53,279 nt of DNA from an uncultured Adlercreutzia sp. (lineage in GTDB: Bacteria > Actinomycetota > Coriobacteriia > Coriobacteriales > Eggerthellaceae): assembly GCA_902478715.1 (NCBI GenBank), contig CABSMC010000006.1, forward strand, positions 1-53,279. The letters run 5' to 3'. Numbering within the stretch: the stretch's first letter is position 1; each line of letters opens with the position of its first letter. A program made the position numbers and the translations under genes. The notes beneath the pieces were generated by a model that did not search any database, had not been told where the DNA came from, and saw nothing but the letters and a program-made list of their open reading frames with translations. Shown in pieces: positions 32,327 to 39,870 of the stretch.

Positions 32327-33079
32327 TTGAAAAGCAGCCACTTCGTAGAGGAGGCCATGAACGCCTATCAGGACCTCGTGTTCCGCACCGCCTGCAGTAT
32401 GCTGAACTCTCTTGAATCGGCTCGGGACATCACTCAGGAGACATTCGTCAAGCTGTACCAGAGCGACAAGGAGTTCGCCGACGACGCGCATCTGCGCAAC
32501 TGGCTCGTCACCGCAACGCGCAACGCCTGCCGCGACGTGCTTCGACGCCAAAAGAACGTGGCTATCGAGTTGGTCGATCCCACAACACCGGACGCTCTTG
32601 AGAAGCTGATGGCCGACAAGGCCCAGCTGAGCGAGAGCTCCATTCCCATCGACAAGGACGACTACCTTTGGCGGCACGTGGCGCAGCTGCCCGTCGCACA
32701 ACGCACGGCCGTTTTTCTCCACTACGCCGAGGATTTCTCCATCGCAGAAATCGCCGACGCTATGGAAAAATCGCCCGCCAACATACGCGCCCAGTTGAGT
32801 CGCGCCAAAAAGAGCCTGAGGAAGATGATCAATGCCGAACGCAACCTGCGAAAGGAGGACGAACAACATGAGATGGCCCACCAGAAGACGATTCGAGACC
32901 TACCGAAAGCAAGCGCAGTCGCTAAAGCTGGACGACGAAACAAGAGAGCGGACCCTTTGGGTCATACGCACCTTGGAGGAACAAGAGCGAGACCGGGCAT
33001 GCGCAGCCACCACCAGCACGCAAGCATTTCCCGCCCCAACGACGACGAAGACGGCCATCCCTGCGCTGAAGTCGCATAA
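32327..33079 (+). CDS. ECF-type sigma factor
   Basis: A 250-residue frame. TTG 32327 has AAGGAGG eight bases upstream. Region 2 spans about residues 12-75 (A-Y-Q-D-L-V-F-R-T-A ... A-R-D-I-T-Q-E-T-F-V-K) and region 4 about 120-168 (L-P-V-A-Q-R-T-A-V-F-L-H-Y ... I-A-E-I-A-D-A). The sigma domains end near residue 175. The frame then runs on for about 70 low-complexity, basic residues that overlap the anti-sigma gene in another frame. It would direct RNA polymerase to the two facing promoters at 32118-32243. Confidence 0.88.
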   Translation: MKSSHFVEEAMNAYQDLVFRTACSMLNSLESARDITQETFVKLYQSDKEFADDAHLRNWLVTATRNACRDVLRRQKNVAIELVDPTTPDALEKLMADKAQLSESSIPIDKDDYLWRHVAQLPVAQRTAVFLHYAEDFSIAEIADAMEKSPANIRAQLSRAKKSLRKMINAERNLRKEDEQHEMAHQKTIRDLPKASAVAKAGRRNKRADPLGHTHLGGTRARPGMRSHHQHASISRPNDDEDGHPCAEVA

Positions 33080-33740
33080 CCGCCGCAGACGACCCCTCGT
33101 GCTGAGCGCCCCCTTCAAAGCGGCCGCGTGCGTCATCCTCACCGTCGGTCTCGCGGCGGTCACCATTGCCGGAATCTCTCCCGCCGTTGACGACGAGCGC
33201 AGCATGGCGACAGCCTCGTCTCCCCTTTACCCCTACCAACGCATGCAGTTCGACTTCAACATGCTAGCTCTATACACCCTCCCCACAAGAGGCGTTTACG
33301 CTATAACGCCCACATTGCTCTGCCTTCCGGGAAATCTACCGGAGGATATTACCCTGACCGTGCAAAACTCACACGACGTTATCTTTTCTCCCACTGAATC
33401 CGACGAATACCTCAAGCAGGGCAATGGCCCTATGAGCGTCACAACCAATCACGGTAAGATCTGGCTGTTCGCCTCCTATCTCACTGACATTACCTACAAA
33501 GAAATGGAGGAAGGTCGAACCGTGCCCGACGGCTGGTGGTGGGATCCCACCGAAGCGGTTGAGTTAATCGAACGCCTTCGCGACTGCGAGGTCATAGTCG
33601 AAACAGACACAGGTGAGCGCTTCGTGTACACCTTAAACTTCGACGATCGTCCCACACGAGAGGCCGTCACCGCCAGCCTCTATGCCAAGCAAGGCATTCC
33701 GTCGTCCTATTTCAACCTCGAAAGAAAAGAGTCCCAGTGA
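32868..33740 (+). CDS. Putative single-pass anti-sigma factor
   Basis: A 290-residue protein starting at ATG 32868 with GAAAGGAGG upstream. Residues about 1-80 are charged and cytoplasmic (a D-D-E-T-R-E-R-T-L-W-V-I-R helix), one membrane helix lies at about 91-110, and the rest is an extracytoplasmic domain of about 175 residues with Y-K-E-M-E-E-G and W-W-W-D-P-T-E stretches. Gene order after an ECF sigma gene and the topology fit an anti-sigma factor that senses something outside the cell. No known anti-sigma motif such as a zinc H-x3-C-x2-C is seen, so the call rests on context. Its stop overlaps the next gene's GTG (GTGA). Confidence 0.7.
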   Translation: MRWPTRRRFETYRKQAQSLKLDDETRERTLWVIRTLEEQERDRACAATTSTQAFPAPTTTKTAIPALKSHNRRRRPLVLSAPFKAAACVILTVGLAAVTIAGISPAVDDERSMATASSPLYPYQRMQFDFNMLALYTLPTRGVYAITPTLLCLPGNLPEDITLTVQNSHDVIFSPTESDEYLKQGNGPMSVTTNHGKIWLFASYLTDITYKEMEEGRTVPDGWWWDPTEAVELIERLRDCEVIVETDTGERFVYTLNFDDRPTREAVTASLYAKQGIPSSYFNLERKESQ

Positions 33741-34414
33741 ATTCATCTGCCATTTTCCAGTCTGCACCAACCATCACCCGCCGTTCCTTTATCGGCATCG
33801 CATGTATTGCCGGCATCGGCCTAGCGCTCGGTTCGACCCCTGCCTACGCAGCACCTACATGGGGTACATCCCTTAAGAAAACAGTGGGCGGCGTCACCTA
33901 CACCTATGCATCAGGCTATGAGCTTGGGGCAAATCCACAGGCCTATGTCAAAATCAACGCAAGCAAGCCTGTTGCGGCAAAGACCATGCAAGCTTGCGCA
34001 TACGTCATTAAGGAGTCGAACCTCAACATCGTTGCTTCAAGCGGATGGGCAAAAAACGCCGGAGGCGCCTCCTCCCTTCAAACCAGAGTTGCTTCTTCCT
34101 CCCTTAAACTTGGCCTCCGCTCATGCGGGAAAGTGATCATTGCAGGCGTCTCGGAGCAGCTGTGGTGCAACCCCATCAAGCCACGCTCCCTGCCGCCCGA
34201 GCTTGCCGTGAACGAGAACGGGCAGACGCTCGGCACGTACCTCGACGCCGAGCGGGGCTCCGTTCCCGATCTGGTGGGCATCGTGGCCGACTCCGGCCTC
34301 GACGGCTATGCCTACTGGGATCAGTTCGACGCCGAGGACTGCCCGGAGGTCATCCCCGTCTACGCCGAGGACGGCACCACCCAGATCGGCATCTTCACCT
34401 TCGGAGACAAGTAG
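33737..34414 (+). CDS. Tat-signal secreted two-domain protein
   Basis: A 225-residue protein starting at GTG 33737, overlapping the anti-sigma stop. T-R-R-S-F-I-G with a following hydrophobic stretch and A-Y-A-A cut site is a Tat-type signal. Mature residues about 38-145 are S/A/K-rich and beta-like. Residues about 150-225 form a second domain beginning N-E-N-G-Q-T-L-G-T-Y, with D-L-V-G-I-V ... G-L-D-G-Y-A-Y and ending V-Y-A-E-D-G-T-T-Q-I-G-I-F, a pattern seen at the ends of various secreted proteins in Firmicutes and Actinobacteria. GC content rises sharply at about base 34170, where this second domain begins. Confidence 0.7.
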   Translation: MNSSAIFQSAPTITRRSFIGIACIAGIGLALGSTPAYAAPTWGTSLKKTVGGVTYTYASGYELGANPQAYVKINASKPVAAKTMQACAYVIKESNLNIVASSGWAKNAGGASSLQTRVASSSLKLGLRSCGKVIIAGVSEQLWCNPIKPRSLPPELAVNENGQTLGTYLDAERGSVPDLVGIVADSGLDGYAYWDQFDAEDCPEVIPVYAEDGTTQIGIFTFGDK

Positions 34415-34435
34415 CGGCGCCTGAATGCACTCTCT

Positions 34436-34475
34436 GCGACGAAAAGTATTCCGAGTGAGGAACACTTTTCGTCGC
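34436..34475. repeat. Hairpin 1 of a tandem pair
   Basis: GCGACGAAAAGTATTCC pairs with GGAACACTTTTCGTCGC with one mismatch. Its core GAAAAGTATTCCGA is shared with hairpin 2, ten bases further on. It lies 21 bases after the Tat protein stop and could end that transcript. Confidence 0.6.
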
Positions 34476-34485
34476 ACCTATTCCG

Positions 34486-34519
34486 CAGAAAAGTATTCCG
34501 AATGCGGAATACTTTTCTG
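34486..34519. repeat. Hairpin 2 of a tandem pair
   Basis: CAGAAAAGTATTCCG and CGGAATACTTTTCTG form a perfect 15-base stem around AATG. TTTT lies inside the stem and not after it, so a standard terminator is uncertain. The pair may be a repeated extragenic element. Confidence 0.6.
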
Positions 34520-34623
34520 TGTTACTTCGTGAACCACTCTTTCTCCGGGCGTTAACGTCGCATGGCGGAGACTTCGTTGAAGAGCCATCGCTTGCGAAAT
34601 GCCCCGCCTTCAATCCCGAGCGA

Positions 34624-35367
34624 TCACCATGGAACATCTTGATCGGCAGAATCAGCATAAAAGCTAACCGAATAAGGTATATCGTCATTGAGGGGGTCAT
34701 CGTCTTCGCGACTAGCGGCGGCAAGCCAGAGCTCGTGACGAAGCACGGTGCCTCCCATCGCCTCTATAGCTTGATTCGCTCGCTCAGAAAGCGTATCTAG
34801 GCTTCCCGGCTCGTTGAGCAGCTCCGCTGCGTCCATGGCCTCAGCCATGCCTGGCTCCCCAGCGCAACCGATAACGCGCCCATGATCCTCGGGATCCAGG
34901 AGAAGCCGCAATGATCTCTCCTCGCCATTGAGGCGATAGACAATCTTATTGTAATCTGGATCGTCAGCCACGCCGTCCCACCATATCACGTATGAGAACT
35001 GCTGGTTTGGCAGCCAGACGAAAAGTCCGAAGGCCAGCGCCATAGCCGCCGCGCCGACGAGCGCCCATTTGAGGGAGCGCACGAGGCGATCGAGCCGTTG
35101 CGACTCGCTGGTAACGCGCTCATCCAGAAGAGAGGTCTCCCACGCAAGATCGCAGGGCTCTTTCTCCGCCATCGCACTCTCCCCCAGCAGTTCAGCGGCG
35201 CTCACTCCGAGGGCGCGGGCCAGGGCCACGAGCGAATCGGCGTCGGGAACCGAGGTACCGCGCTCCCACTTCGAGACGGTCTGGCGCACCACATGGACGC
35301 GCTCGGCCAGCTCGTCCTGACTCAATCCCTGCTCAGTGCGCAGCTTCTTGATGGTGTCCTTCAGCAT
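34624..35367 (-). CDS. XRE-family regulator with membrane-anchored C-terminal domain
   Basis: A 247-residue protein. ATG 35367 is chosen because the helix-turn-helix begins right there (L-K-D-T-I-K-K-L-R-T-E-Q-G-L-S-Q-D-E-L-A-E). Residues 1-65 are the XRE domain (V-S-K-W-E-R-G-T-S-V-P-D), one membrane helix lies at about 110-128, and the C-terminal 115 residues should lie outside the cell. It may sense an external signal. The neighbours give no clear target. Confidence 0.85.
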   Translation of the reverse strand: MLKDTIKKLRTEQGLSQDELAERVHVVRQTVSKWERGTSVPDADSLVALARALGVSAAELLGESAMAEKEPCDLAWETSLLDERVTSESQRLDRLVRSLKWALVGAAAMALAFGLFVWLPNQQFSYVIWWDGVADDPDYNKIVYRLNGEERSLRLLLDPEDHGRVIGCAGEPGMAEAMDAAELLNEPGSLDTLSERANQAIEAMGGTVLRHELWLAAASREDDDPLNDDIPYSVSFYADSADQDVPW

Positions 35368-35581
35368 GGCGCCAGCCCTTCTCGGAAACGTTCTCACCGC
35401 TTCACCGTAGCAGGGAAGCTTTGCGCGCACAAGCAACGATGTTTAACAAAGGGACACTGAACTGGTCTTGCGACGCAAGTGCGGTCGGCGCGAGGAACAA
35501 AACGAGACATTCCCGCGTCATTTATGCGGTTGCGATCGAATAAAGTGGCCCTCCCCCTTCCATCGATTTGAGGAGAAGCCC

Positions 35582-36661
35582 ATGAAGGAAAACGAACTCG
35601 AGTTCAGCGATTGGCCCATGTTCGATCTTCTGATGACGAACGAGGAACTTTGCCGCGAGCTGCTTGAAGTAGTCCTCGATGCACCGGTGTCGAACATTGA
35701 GTACATCATCGCCGAGAACGATATCCGCCCGACGCTCACCAACCACGGCGTGCGTCTCGACGCCTACGTAAAAACTGAGAACGAGGTTTGCAACATCGAG
35801 ATGCAAACAGTCAAGCGGGCTAAACTCGGTCGCCGCTTGCGCTTCTATCAGGGCGCCATGGACACCTTGACACTACGCCGTGGCGAGCACTACGGAAACC
35901 TCCCTCCCTGCTACATCGTTTTCATCTGCTTGCACGATCCCTTCAATGCGGGGCTGCCGGTATACACGCTAAACGTAAAGTGCCAGGAGAATACGAGCGT
36001 GAAAACGGACCATGGGTTCACCTGGATCGTCTTGGCTGCCCCTGCCTGGGACAGGCTCCCTCCGGGACGCCTGCGAAACCTGCTACACTATATCTCTACC
36101 GGAGAAGCGGGCGACGATCGGTTCGCCACGAAGCTAGCCGCCGCCGTAAGGGCAGCGAACGGCGACGAAGCGTGGAGAAAGGAGAAGATGGCCTTGCTGA
36201 CATTCGAGGAAGATATGGAGATCCAGAGACGCATGCTCGAGGAAGACCGGGAAGATTTCGAAATCCAGAAGCGCATGCTCGAGGAAGACCGGGGAGATTT
36301 CGAAATCCAGAAGCGCACGCTCGAGGAAGACCGGGGAGATTTCGAAATCCAGAAGCGCACGCTTGAAGAGCAACAGCGCGCGCTCGAGGAAGACCTCGAG
36401 AAGCAAAAACATGCACTCGAGGAGCAAAAGCGCGTGCTTGAGGAACAAAGACGCATGCTTCAGGAAGACCTCGATAAGCAAGAGCACATCGCCGTCAAGG
36501 CAGCGGAAAGCGAAGGGCGGACTGAGGGACTTGAAGCGGGAGAAGCGCGTCTTGGCGCGTTGATAGCGGCGCTGATCGAATCTGGCCGCTCAGAAGAGGT
36601 GGCACTCGTTGCAACCGATGCCGATGCTCGCCGTGCACGATTCGAGGAATTCGGCCTCTAG
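35582..36661 (+). CDS. Rpn-family recombination-promoting nuclease/putative transposase with coiled-coil repeats
   Basis: A 359-residue protein. ATG 35582 has GAGGAG upstream; a longer frame lacks support. Residues about 1-210 form a PD-(D/E)XK nuclease-like domain (W-P-M-F-D-L-L-M-T-N, then R-L-D-A-Y-V ... N-I-E-M-Q-T, with the D and E-x-Q of the active site). Residues about 215-300 are E/Q/K/R-rich coiled coil with three exact-length 14-residue repeats. Proteins of this group (annotated Rpn or PD-(D/E)XK transposase) are common in gut anaerobes and can promote DNA exchange. No inverted ends typical of an insertion sequence are seen. Confidence 0.88.
   Translation: MKENELEFSDWPMFDLLMTNEELCRELLEVVLDAPVSNIEYIIAENDIRPTLTNHGVRLDAYVKTENEVCNIEMQTVKRAKLGRRLRFYQGAMDTLTLRRGEHYGNLPPCYIVFICLHDPFNAGLPVYTLNVKCQENTSVKTDHGFTWIVLAAPAWDRLPPGRLRNLLHYISTGEAGDDRFATKLAAAVRAANGDEAWRKEKMALLTFEEDMEIQRRMLEEDREDFEIQKRMLEEDRGDFEIQKRTLEEDRGDFEIQKRTLEEQQRALEEDLEKQKHALEEQKRVLEEQRRMLQEDLDKQEHIAVKAAESEGRTEGLEAGEARLGALIAALIESGRSEEVALVATDADARRARFEEFGL
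36242..36367 (+). repeat. Three tandem 42-base repeats in the Rpn gene
   Basis: Units at 36242-36283, 36284-36325 and 36326-36367 encode E-D-R-[EG]-D-F-E-I-Q-K-R-[MT]-L-E, two heptads each, so a change in copy number would keep both frame and coiled coil. The near identity of the units at DNA level suggests recent expansion. Confidence 0.9.
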
Positions 36662-36702
36662 AAAGAGCTTTCTCGCGCTCACGTCTCCGCTCCACGTAAG
36701 AC

Positions 36703-36744
36703 GAACTCGCGCGTCAGAGGGATCGCCCTCCGACGCGCGAGGTT
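36703..36744. terminator. Hairpin between the Rpn gene and a tiny convergent gene
   Basis: CTCGCGCGTC (36706-36715) pairs with GACGCGCGAG (36732-36741), extended by GAGGG/CCCTC inside and GAA/TTC outside. It lies 42 bases after the Rpn stop and 27 bases from the stop of the convergent tiny gene, so it may terminate both. Confidence 0.55.
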
Positions 36745-36770
36745 CGCCGGGGGCCGAAAGGTGAACCGTT

Positions 36771-36854
36771 TTATAGGGCCGCGGTGGCAATGCAGCCGGC
36801 GAGGACGAAGACGGCGGCAGCGAGCAGGGCGGCGGCGCAGAGCGTGGTGATCAT
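36771..36854 (-). CDS. 27-residue hydrophobic peptide with a lipobox-like motif
   Basis: ATG 36854 follows AAAGGAG at good spacing. The product (ITTLCAAALLAAAVF then V-L-A-G-C-I-A-T-A-A-L) is one hydrophobic segment containing V-L-A-G-C, as in tiny entericidin-like lipoproteins, but only six residues follow the cysteine. It lies between the Rpn gene and the HAD gene. It could be a small membrane or toxin-like peptide; the function is unknown. Confidence 0.5.
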   Translation of the reverse strand: MITTLCAAALLAAAVFVLAGCIATAAL

Positions 36855-37003
36855 GATAGGCTCCTTTCGCTCGGGCGGGACACGGGCTGGGCGATGTGCT
36901 CCCAATTGAGCCTTTCGGCGGTTCCGCATCCCCCAATTTCGATGGTTCCATCATGGCAGCATCCACTTACGCTGCCGTTGCGCGTATCTTACGGTTTTGT
37001 CGT

Positions 37004-37666
37004 TTAAGCTTCCGCTTTGCCGAGGAAAGTATCGGGATCGAAGTCCTCCCATGAGGCGATGAGGAACTCAGCGCGTTGGAAAAGCTGGTCGCGAGTACCG
37101 GAGATATCGTTATCGTAGATGGCACCAGTGCGGTAACCGGCCGCACGCAGGGTGTCCAGAGCGTAGGCGGCATCTTCGAAAGCCCAGGTGCGGGCGCGGT
37201 CGGTGCCAAGAAAGCTGCGGGCGTGATCGTAGATGGCCGGCTCGCGTTTGCTCGTTTGCAGGTCATCCACAGACACGACGGCCTTCATGTAAGGGGCGAA
37301 TCCGCAACGTTCGACGCAGGTGGCCAGCATATCGGCCGGCGTGGACGAGGCCACTGCCATAGGCACGCCGCGCTCGTACAGGGCCTGCACGAAGGCCAGC
37401 GCGCCCGGACGAGCGTCCACTTCGTTGGCGTAGAAGGCGCGCATGCGGTCGAAGATCATCTCGAGCACCGCCTCGTTGCTCTCGCCGAGACCGCACTGCT
37501 CGTGCAGATAGGCGCTAGCCTCGGGCAGCGACATGGTAGTGATGGCTTCGGCGTCGGCCTCGGTCAGCGTGATGCCGGCCTCGGCCGCCAGCGTACGATC
37601 AACCTCATGCCACGCGCCCATGGAATCCACGAGCGTCCCATCGCAATCGAAAATGATGCCAATCAC
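37004..37666 (-). CDS. HAD-superfamily phosphatase, phosphoglycolate/beta-phosphoglucomutase-like
   Basis: A 220-residue cytosolic enzyme. Motif 1 is F-D-C-D-G-T-L-V-D-S, motif 2 is V-A-S-S-T-P, motif 3 is the K in S-K-R-E-P-A with A-F-E-D-A-A (motif 4) following. The cap domain is helical, as in subfamily I. The GTG at 37666 is directly adjacent to the stop of hom, so it is co-expressed with homoserine dehydrogenase. A homoserine- or amino-acid-linked substrate is possible, but not shown. Confidence 0.9.
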   Translation of the reverse strand: MIGIIFDCDGTLVDSMGAWHEVDRTLAAEAGITLTEADAEAITTMSLPEASAYLHEQCGLGESNEAVLEMIFDRMRAFYANEVDARPGALAFVQALYERGVPMAVASSTPADMLATCVERCGFAPYMKAVVSVDDLQTSKREPAIYDHARSFLGTDRARTWAFEDAAYALDTLRAAGYRTGAIYDNDISGTRDQLFQRAEFLIASWEDFDPDTFLGKAEA

Positions 37667-38950
37667 TTATTCCTCCACGCGGATGACGGAAGGCGTGTCC
37701 AGCACCACGTTGTCCAGGGCCAGGGCCTCTTCCAGAGCCTCGCGGATGTCGCGCTCGCGGCAGCGGTGGGTGACCACCACCTGGTCGACGCGCTCGGCGC
37801 CGGAGCGGCCGCGCTGCACGATGGACTTCACCGAGATGTTGTGACGCGCGAACACACCGGCCATGGTTTCCAGAACGCCCGGACGGTCGGTCACCGAGAA
37901 ACGCAGGTAATAGCGCATGACCAGCTCGTCCATAGGCAGGATGGGCAGGTCGTCGGTGCAGGTGCAGCCCACAATGGGAGCCACGCCCTGCTGAATGTGG
38001 CGCGCCACTTCCAGCACGTCGCCCATGACGGCGCTAGCCGCGGCACCCGCGCCGGCGCCCTCGCCGAAGAACATGGTCTCGCCCACAAAGTCGCCCACCA
38101 CGTAAATGGCGTTGAACACGCCGTTCACGGTGGCCAGCTGGTGGTTCGTCGGGATCATGGTGGGATGCACGCGTACATCGACCCCGTCCTCGCGGCGATG
38201 GGCGATGGCCAGAAGCTTGATGACGTAACCCATGTCGCGAGCAGCCTCGATATCCACCGGCAAGATATTCGTGATGCCGTCGGTGAACACATCGTCCAAG
38301 GTCACGCGCGAGTTGAAGGCGATGGAGGCCAGAATGGCGATCTTCGCCGCCGCGTCGAAACCGCCCACGTCCGCCGTGGGGTCGGCCTCGGCGAAGCCCT
38401 TCTGCTGCGCCTCATGCAGGGCGTCCTCGTAGGACAGGCCGTTGTCGGCCATGCGGGTGAGCATGTAGTTGGTAGTGCCGTTCACAATGCCCATGACCGA
38501 GGTGATCTCGTTGGCGATGAGCGAGTGCTTCAGCGGATCGATGATGGGAATGCCGCCGCCCACGGACGCCTCGAAGGCCAGTTCCTTGCCGGCGGCCTCG
38601 GCAGCTTCCATGACCTCTTTGCCATGCGTGGCCATGAGCGCCTTGTTGGCTGTGACCACATTCTTACCGGCAGCGAGCGCGTTCAATACGACCGTGCGCG
38701 CGATGGTGGTGCCGCCGATGAGCTCCACCACGATATCGATCTCGGGATCGTTGATGATGTTGTTGAAGTTGTCGGTGAACAGGTGGCCGACCCCGTGGGC
38801 CTCGGCCTCGGCCGACGACAGCGAGCACACGCGCGCCAACTCGATATCCACACCGAAGTGGCGCAAAAAGTCGTCCTTATGCTTCTGGATGATGTCGATG
38901 CACCCGCCGCCGACGGTGCCGGTGCCCACCAAGCCGATTTTCACTGCCAT
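37667..38950 (-). CDS. hom: Homoserine dehydrogenase
   Basis: A 427-residue enzyme starting at ATG 38950. It reduces aspartate semialdehyde to homoserine, the branch point to methionine and threonine. The nucleotide-binding site is G-L-V-G-T-G-T-V-G-G-G, the catalytic part has G-I-P-I-I-D-P-L and G-I-V-N-G-T-T-N-Y-M-L, and E-A-D-P-T-A-D-V-G-G-F-D follows. Residues about 350-427 form an ACT domain, the usual site of threonine feedback. It links to metY-metA (homoserine acylation) elsewhere in the window. A TATAAT lies about 45 bases upstream. Confidence 0.96.
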   Translation of the reverse strand: MAVKIGLVGTGTVGGGCIDIIQKHKDDFLRHFGVDIELARVCSLSSAEAEAHGVGHLFTDNFNNIINDPEIDIVVELIGGTTIARTVVLNALAAGKNVVTANKALMATHGKEVMEAAEAAGKELAFEASVGGGIPIIDPLKHSLIANEITSVMGIVNGTTNYMLTRMADNGLSYEDALHEAQQKGFAEADPTADVGGFDAAAKIAILASIAFNSRVTLDDVFTDGITNILPVDIEAARDMGYVIKLLAIAHRREDGVDVRVHPTMIPTNHQLATVNGVFNAIYVVGDFVGETMFFGEGAGAGAAASAVMGDVLEVARHIQQGVAPIVGCTCTDDLPILPMDELVMRYYLRFSVTDRPGVLETMAGVFARHNISVKSIVQRGRSGAERVDQVVVTHRCRERDIREALEEALALDNVVLDTPSVIRVEE

Positions 38951-38993
38951 GTTACGTCCTCTCCCGAGCGCGAAAGTTCTCTGTGATCGGACG

Positions 38994-38999
38994 ATTATA
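38994..38999 (-). promoter_or_regulatory. Probable -10 of the hom promoter
   Basis: The minus strand reads CCTGTATAATCG, a consensus TATAAT 44 bases before the hom start. The -35 is weak. It lies just downstream of the long inverted repeat at 39026-39223. Confidence 0.4.
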
Positions 39000-39025
39000 C
39001 AGGCACCACGAAGGAAGTCGTACAT

Positions 39026-39223
39026 CAGAGCGGGGAGAGGGCGGTTTCCCAGACCTCTGCGCGCCCCCTGGAGAACGCGGCCGTTAAGAAACAGCTTCCA
39101 CTTCAGCAGCAGTGGTGTCGGGATGGTACCGACTCATGTGCGTTCCTTTCGCTGTTTCTTTTGCCGCGTTCGCAGGGGGATAAAGCGCGCAGCGGGCTGG
39201 GAAACCGCCCTCTCCCCGCTCTG
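39026..39223. repeat. Long imperfect inverted repeat between the MoaE-like gene and hom
   Basis: The outer 27 bases of each arm (39026-39052 and 39197-39223) are perfectly complementary, and complementarity continues with gaps to 39095 and 39151, giving arms of about 70 bases around a 55-base loop. It starts 11 bases after the MoaE-like stop (minus strand). The loop and inner left arm carry a 17-codon frame (39137 to 39084, minus). Confidence 0.75.
39084..39137 (-). CDS. Possible 17-residue peptide in the loop of the long inverted repeat
   Basis: ATG 39137 has GAAAGGA at good spacing and the frame reads MSRYHPDTTAAEVEAVS to TAA. Upstream of hom it could act as a leader peptide, but it has only two Thr and no Met or Ile after the start, and a -10 lies between it and hom. 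Translation is uncertain. Confidence 0.35.
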   Translation of the reverse strand: MSRYHPDTTAAEVEAVS

Positions 39224-39233
39224 CCAAAGGCTT

Positions 39234-39629
39234 CTATTCGAAAATTTCCTTCTCGACCACGAGCTCGTTCTTGATGTGGCCGACGAGCTTCTGCAGCGCG
39301 TCGATGCAGTTGGGGCGGATATCGGCGCCGATGAGCACGTACATGAGCGAAGCACCCACCTCGCAGCGCCCCTCGTTCAGCCAGGTGCGCACATAATAGA
39401 CGCCAGGCCAGGTAAGCGCCTCGGCCTCGGCAGCGGCCAGGCCCTCCGCATCGTAGGAGAACTCCACGGCCACCACCTCGCCGAGGCCTTCTACCCCTTC
39501 GCGCACCTGGGCCTTCGGCGTGATGCGCACCACGCCGTTGTGGGTGAGGAACATGCCGCACTGGGCCGCCGCCGGATCGGCCTTAGCCTCGCGCAGCCAC
39601 TGATCGATAGAAGGTTCGGTCTTCGCCAT
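39234..39629 (-). CDS. MoaE-like protein (molybdopterin synthase large-subunit fold)
   Basis: A 131-residue protein starting at ATG 39629 with AAAGGA upstream. H-N-G-V-V-R near the front, V-A-V-E-F-S-Y-D-A-E in the middle and a K-N-E-L-V-V-E-K-E end follow the MoaE pattern (H-x-G-x-V-R ... P-I-W-K-K-E). The usual I-x-H-R-x-G segment is replaced by R-T-W-L-N-E-G-R-C-E-V-G, so it may be a divergent homologue and not the housekeeping enzyme. No other cofactor-synthesis genes lie beside it, though a molybdoenzyme is encoded at 20 kb. Confidence 0.75.
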   Translation of the reverse strand: MAKTEPSIDQWLREAKADPAAAQCGMFLTHNGVVRITPKAQVREGVEGLGEVVAVEFSYDAEGLAAAEAEALTWPGVYYVRTWLNEGRCEVGASLMYVLIGADIRPNCIDALQKLVGHIKNELVVEKEIFE

Positions 39630-39870
39630 TTCGCGTCCTTTCGTTCGGGGCATTCCAAAGTAGAGCATTTCGCTCGACATTATTTGCTGCCGAGAATATA
39701 CCACAGGAGCTGGCACCTCGACCGCACGCCGCCATTCGTTCCGAAATATCACACGGAAGGCCGCCGATTTTAAGCACTTGAAACAGAGCCTTGTTACCAT
39801 AGGCGCCAGATCATGAGAGACCTGCGCTGCTGCAACGCGGCGCCGTGACACGCCGAGAAAGGACGCGGAA

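Noticed and set aside
37076..38986. A 636-codon plus-strand frame over the HAD and hom genes
   Set aside because: It is a histidine- and valine-rich antisense shadow; both minus-strand genes have complete motifs.
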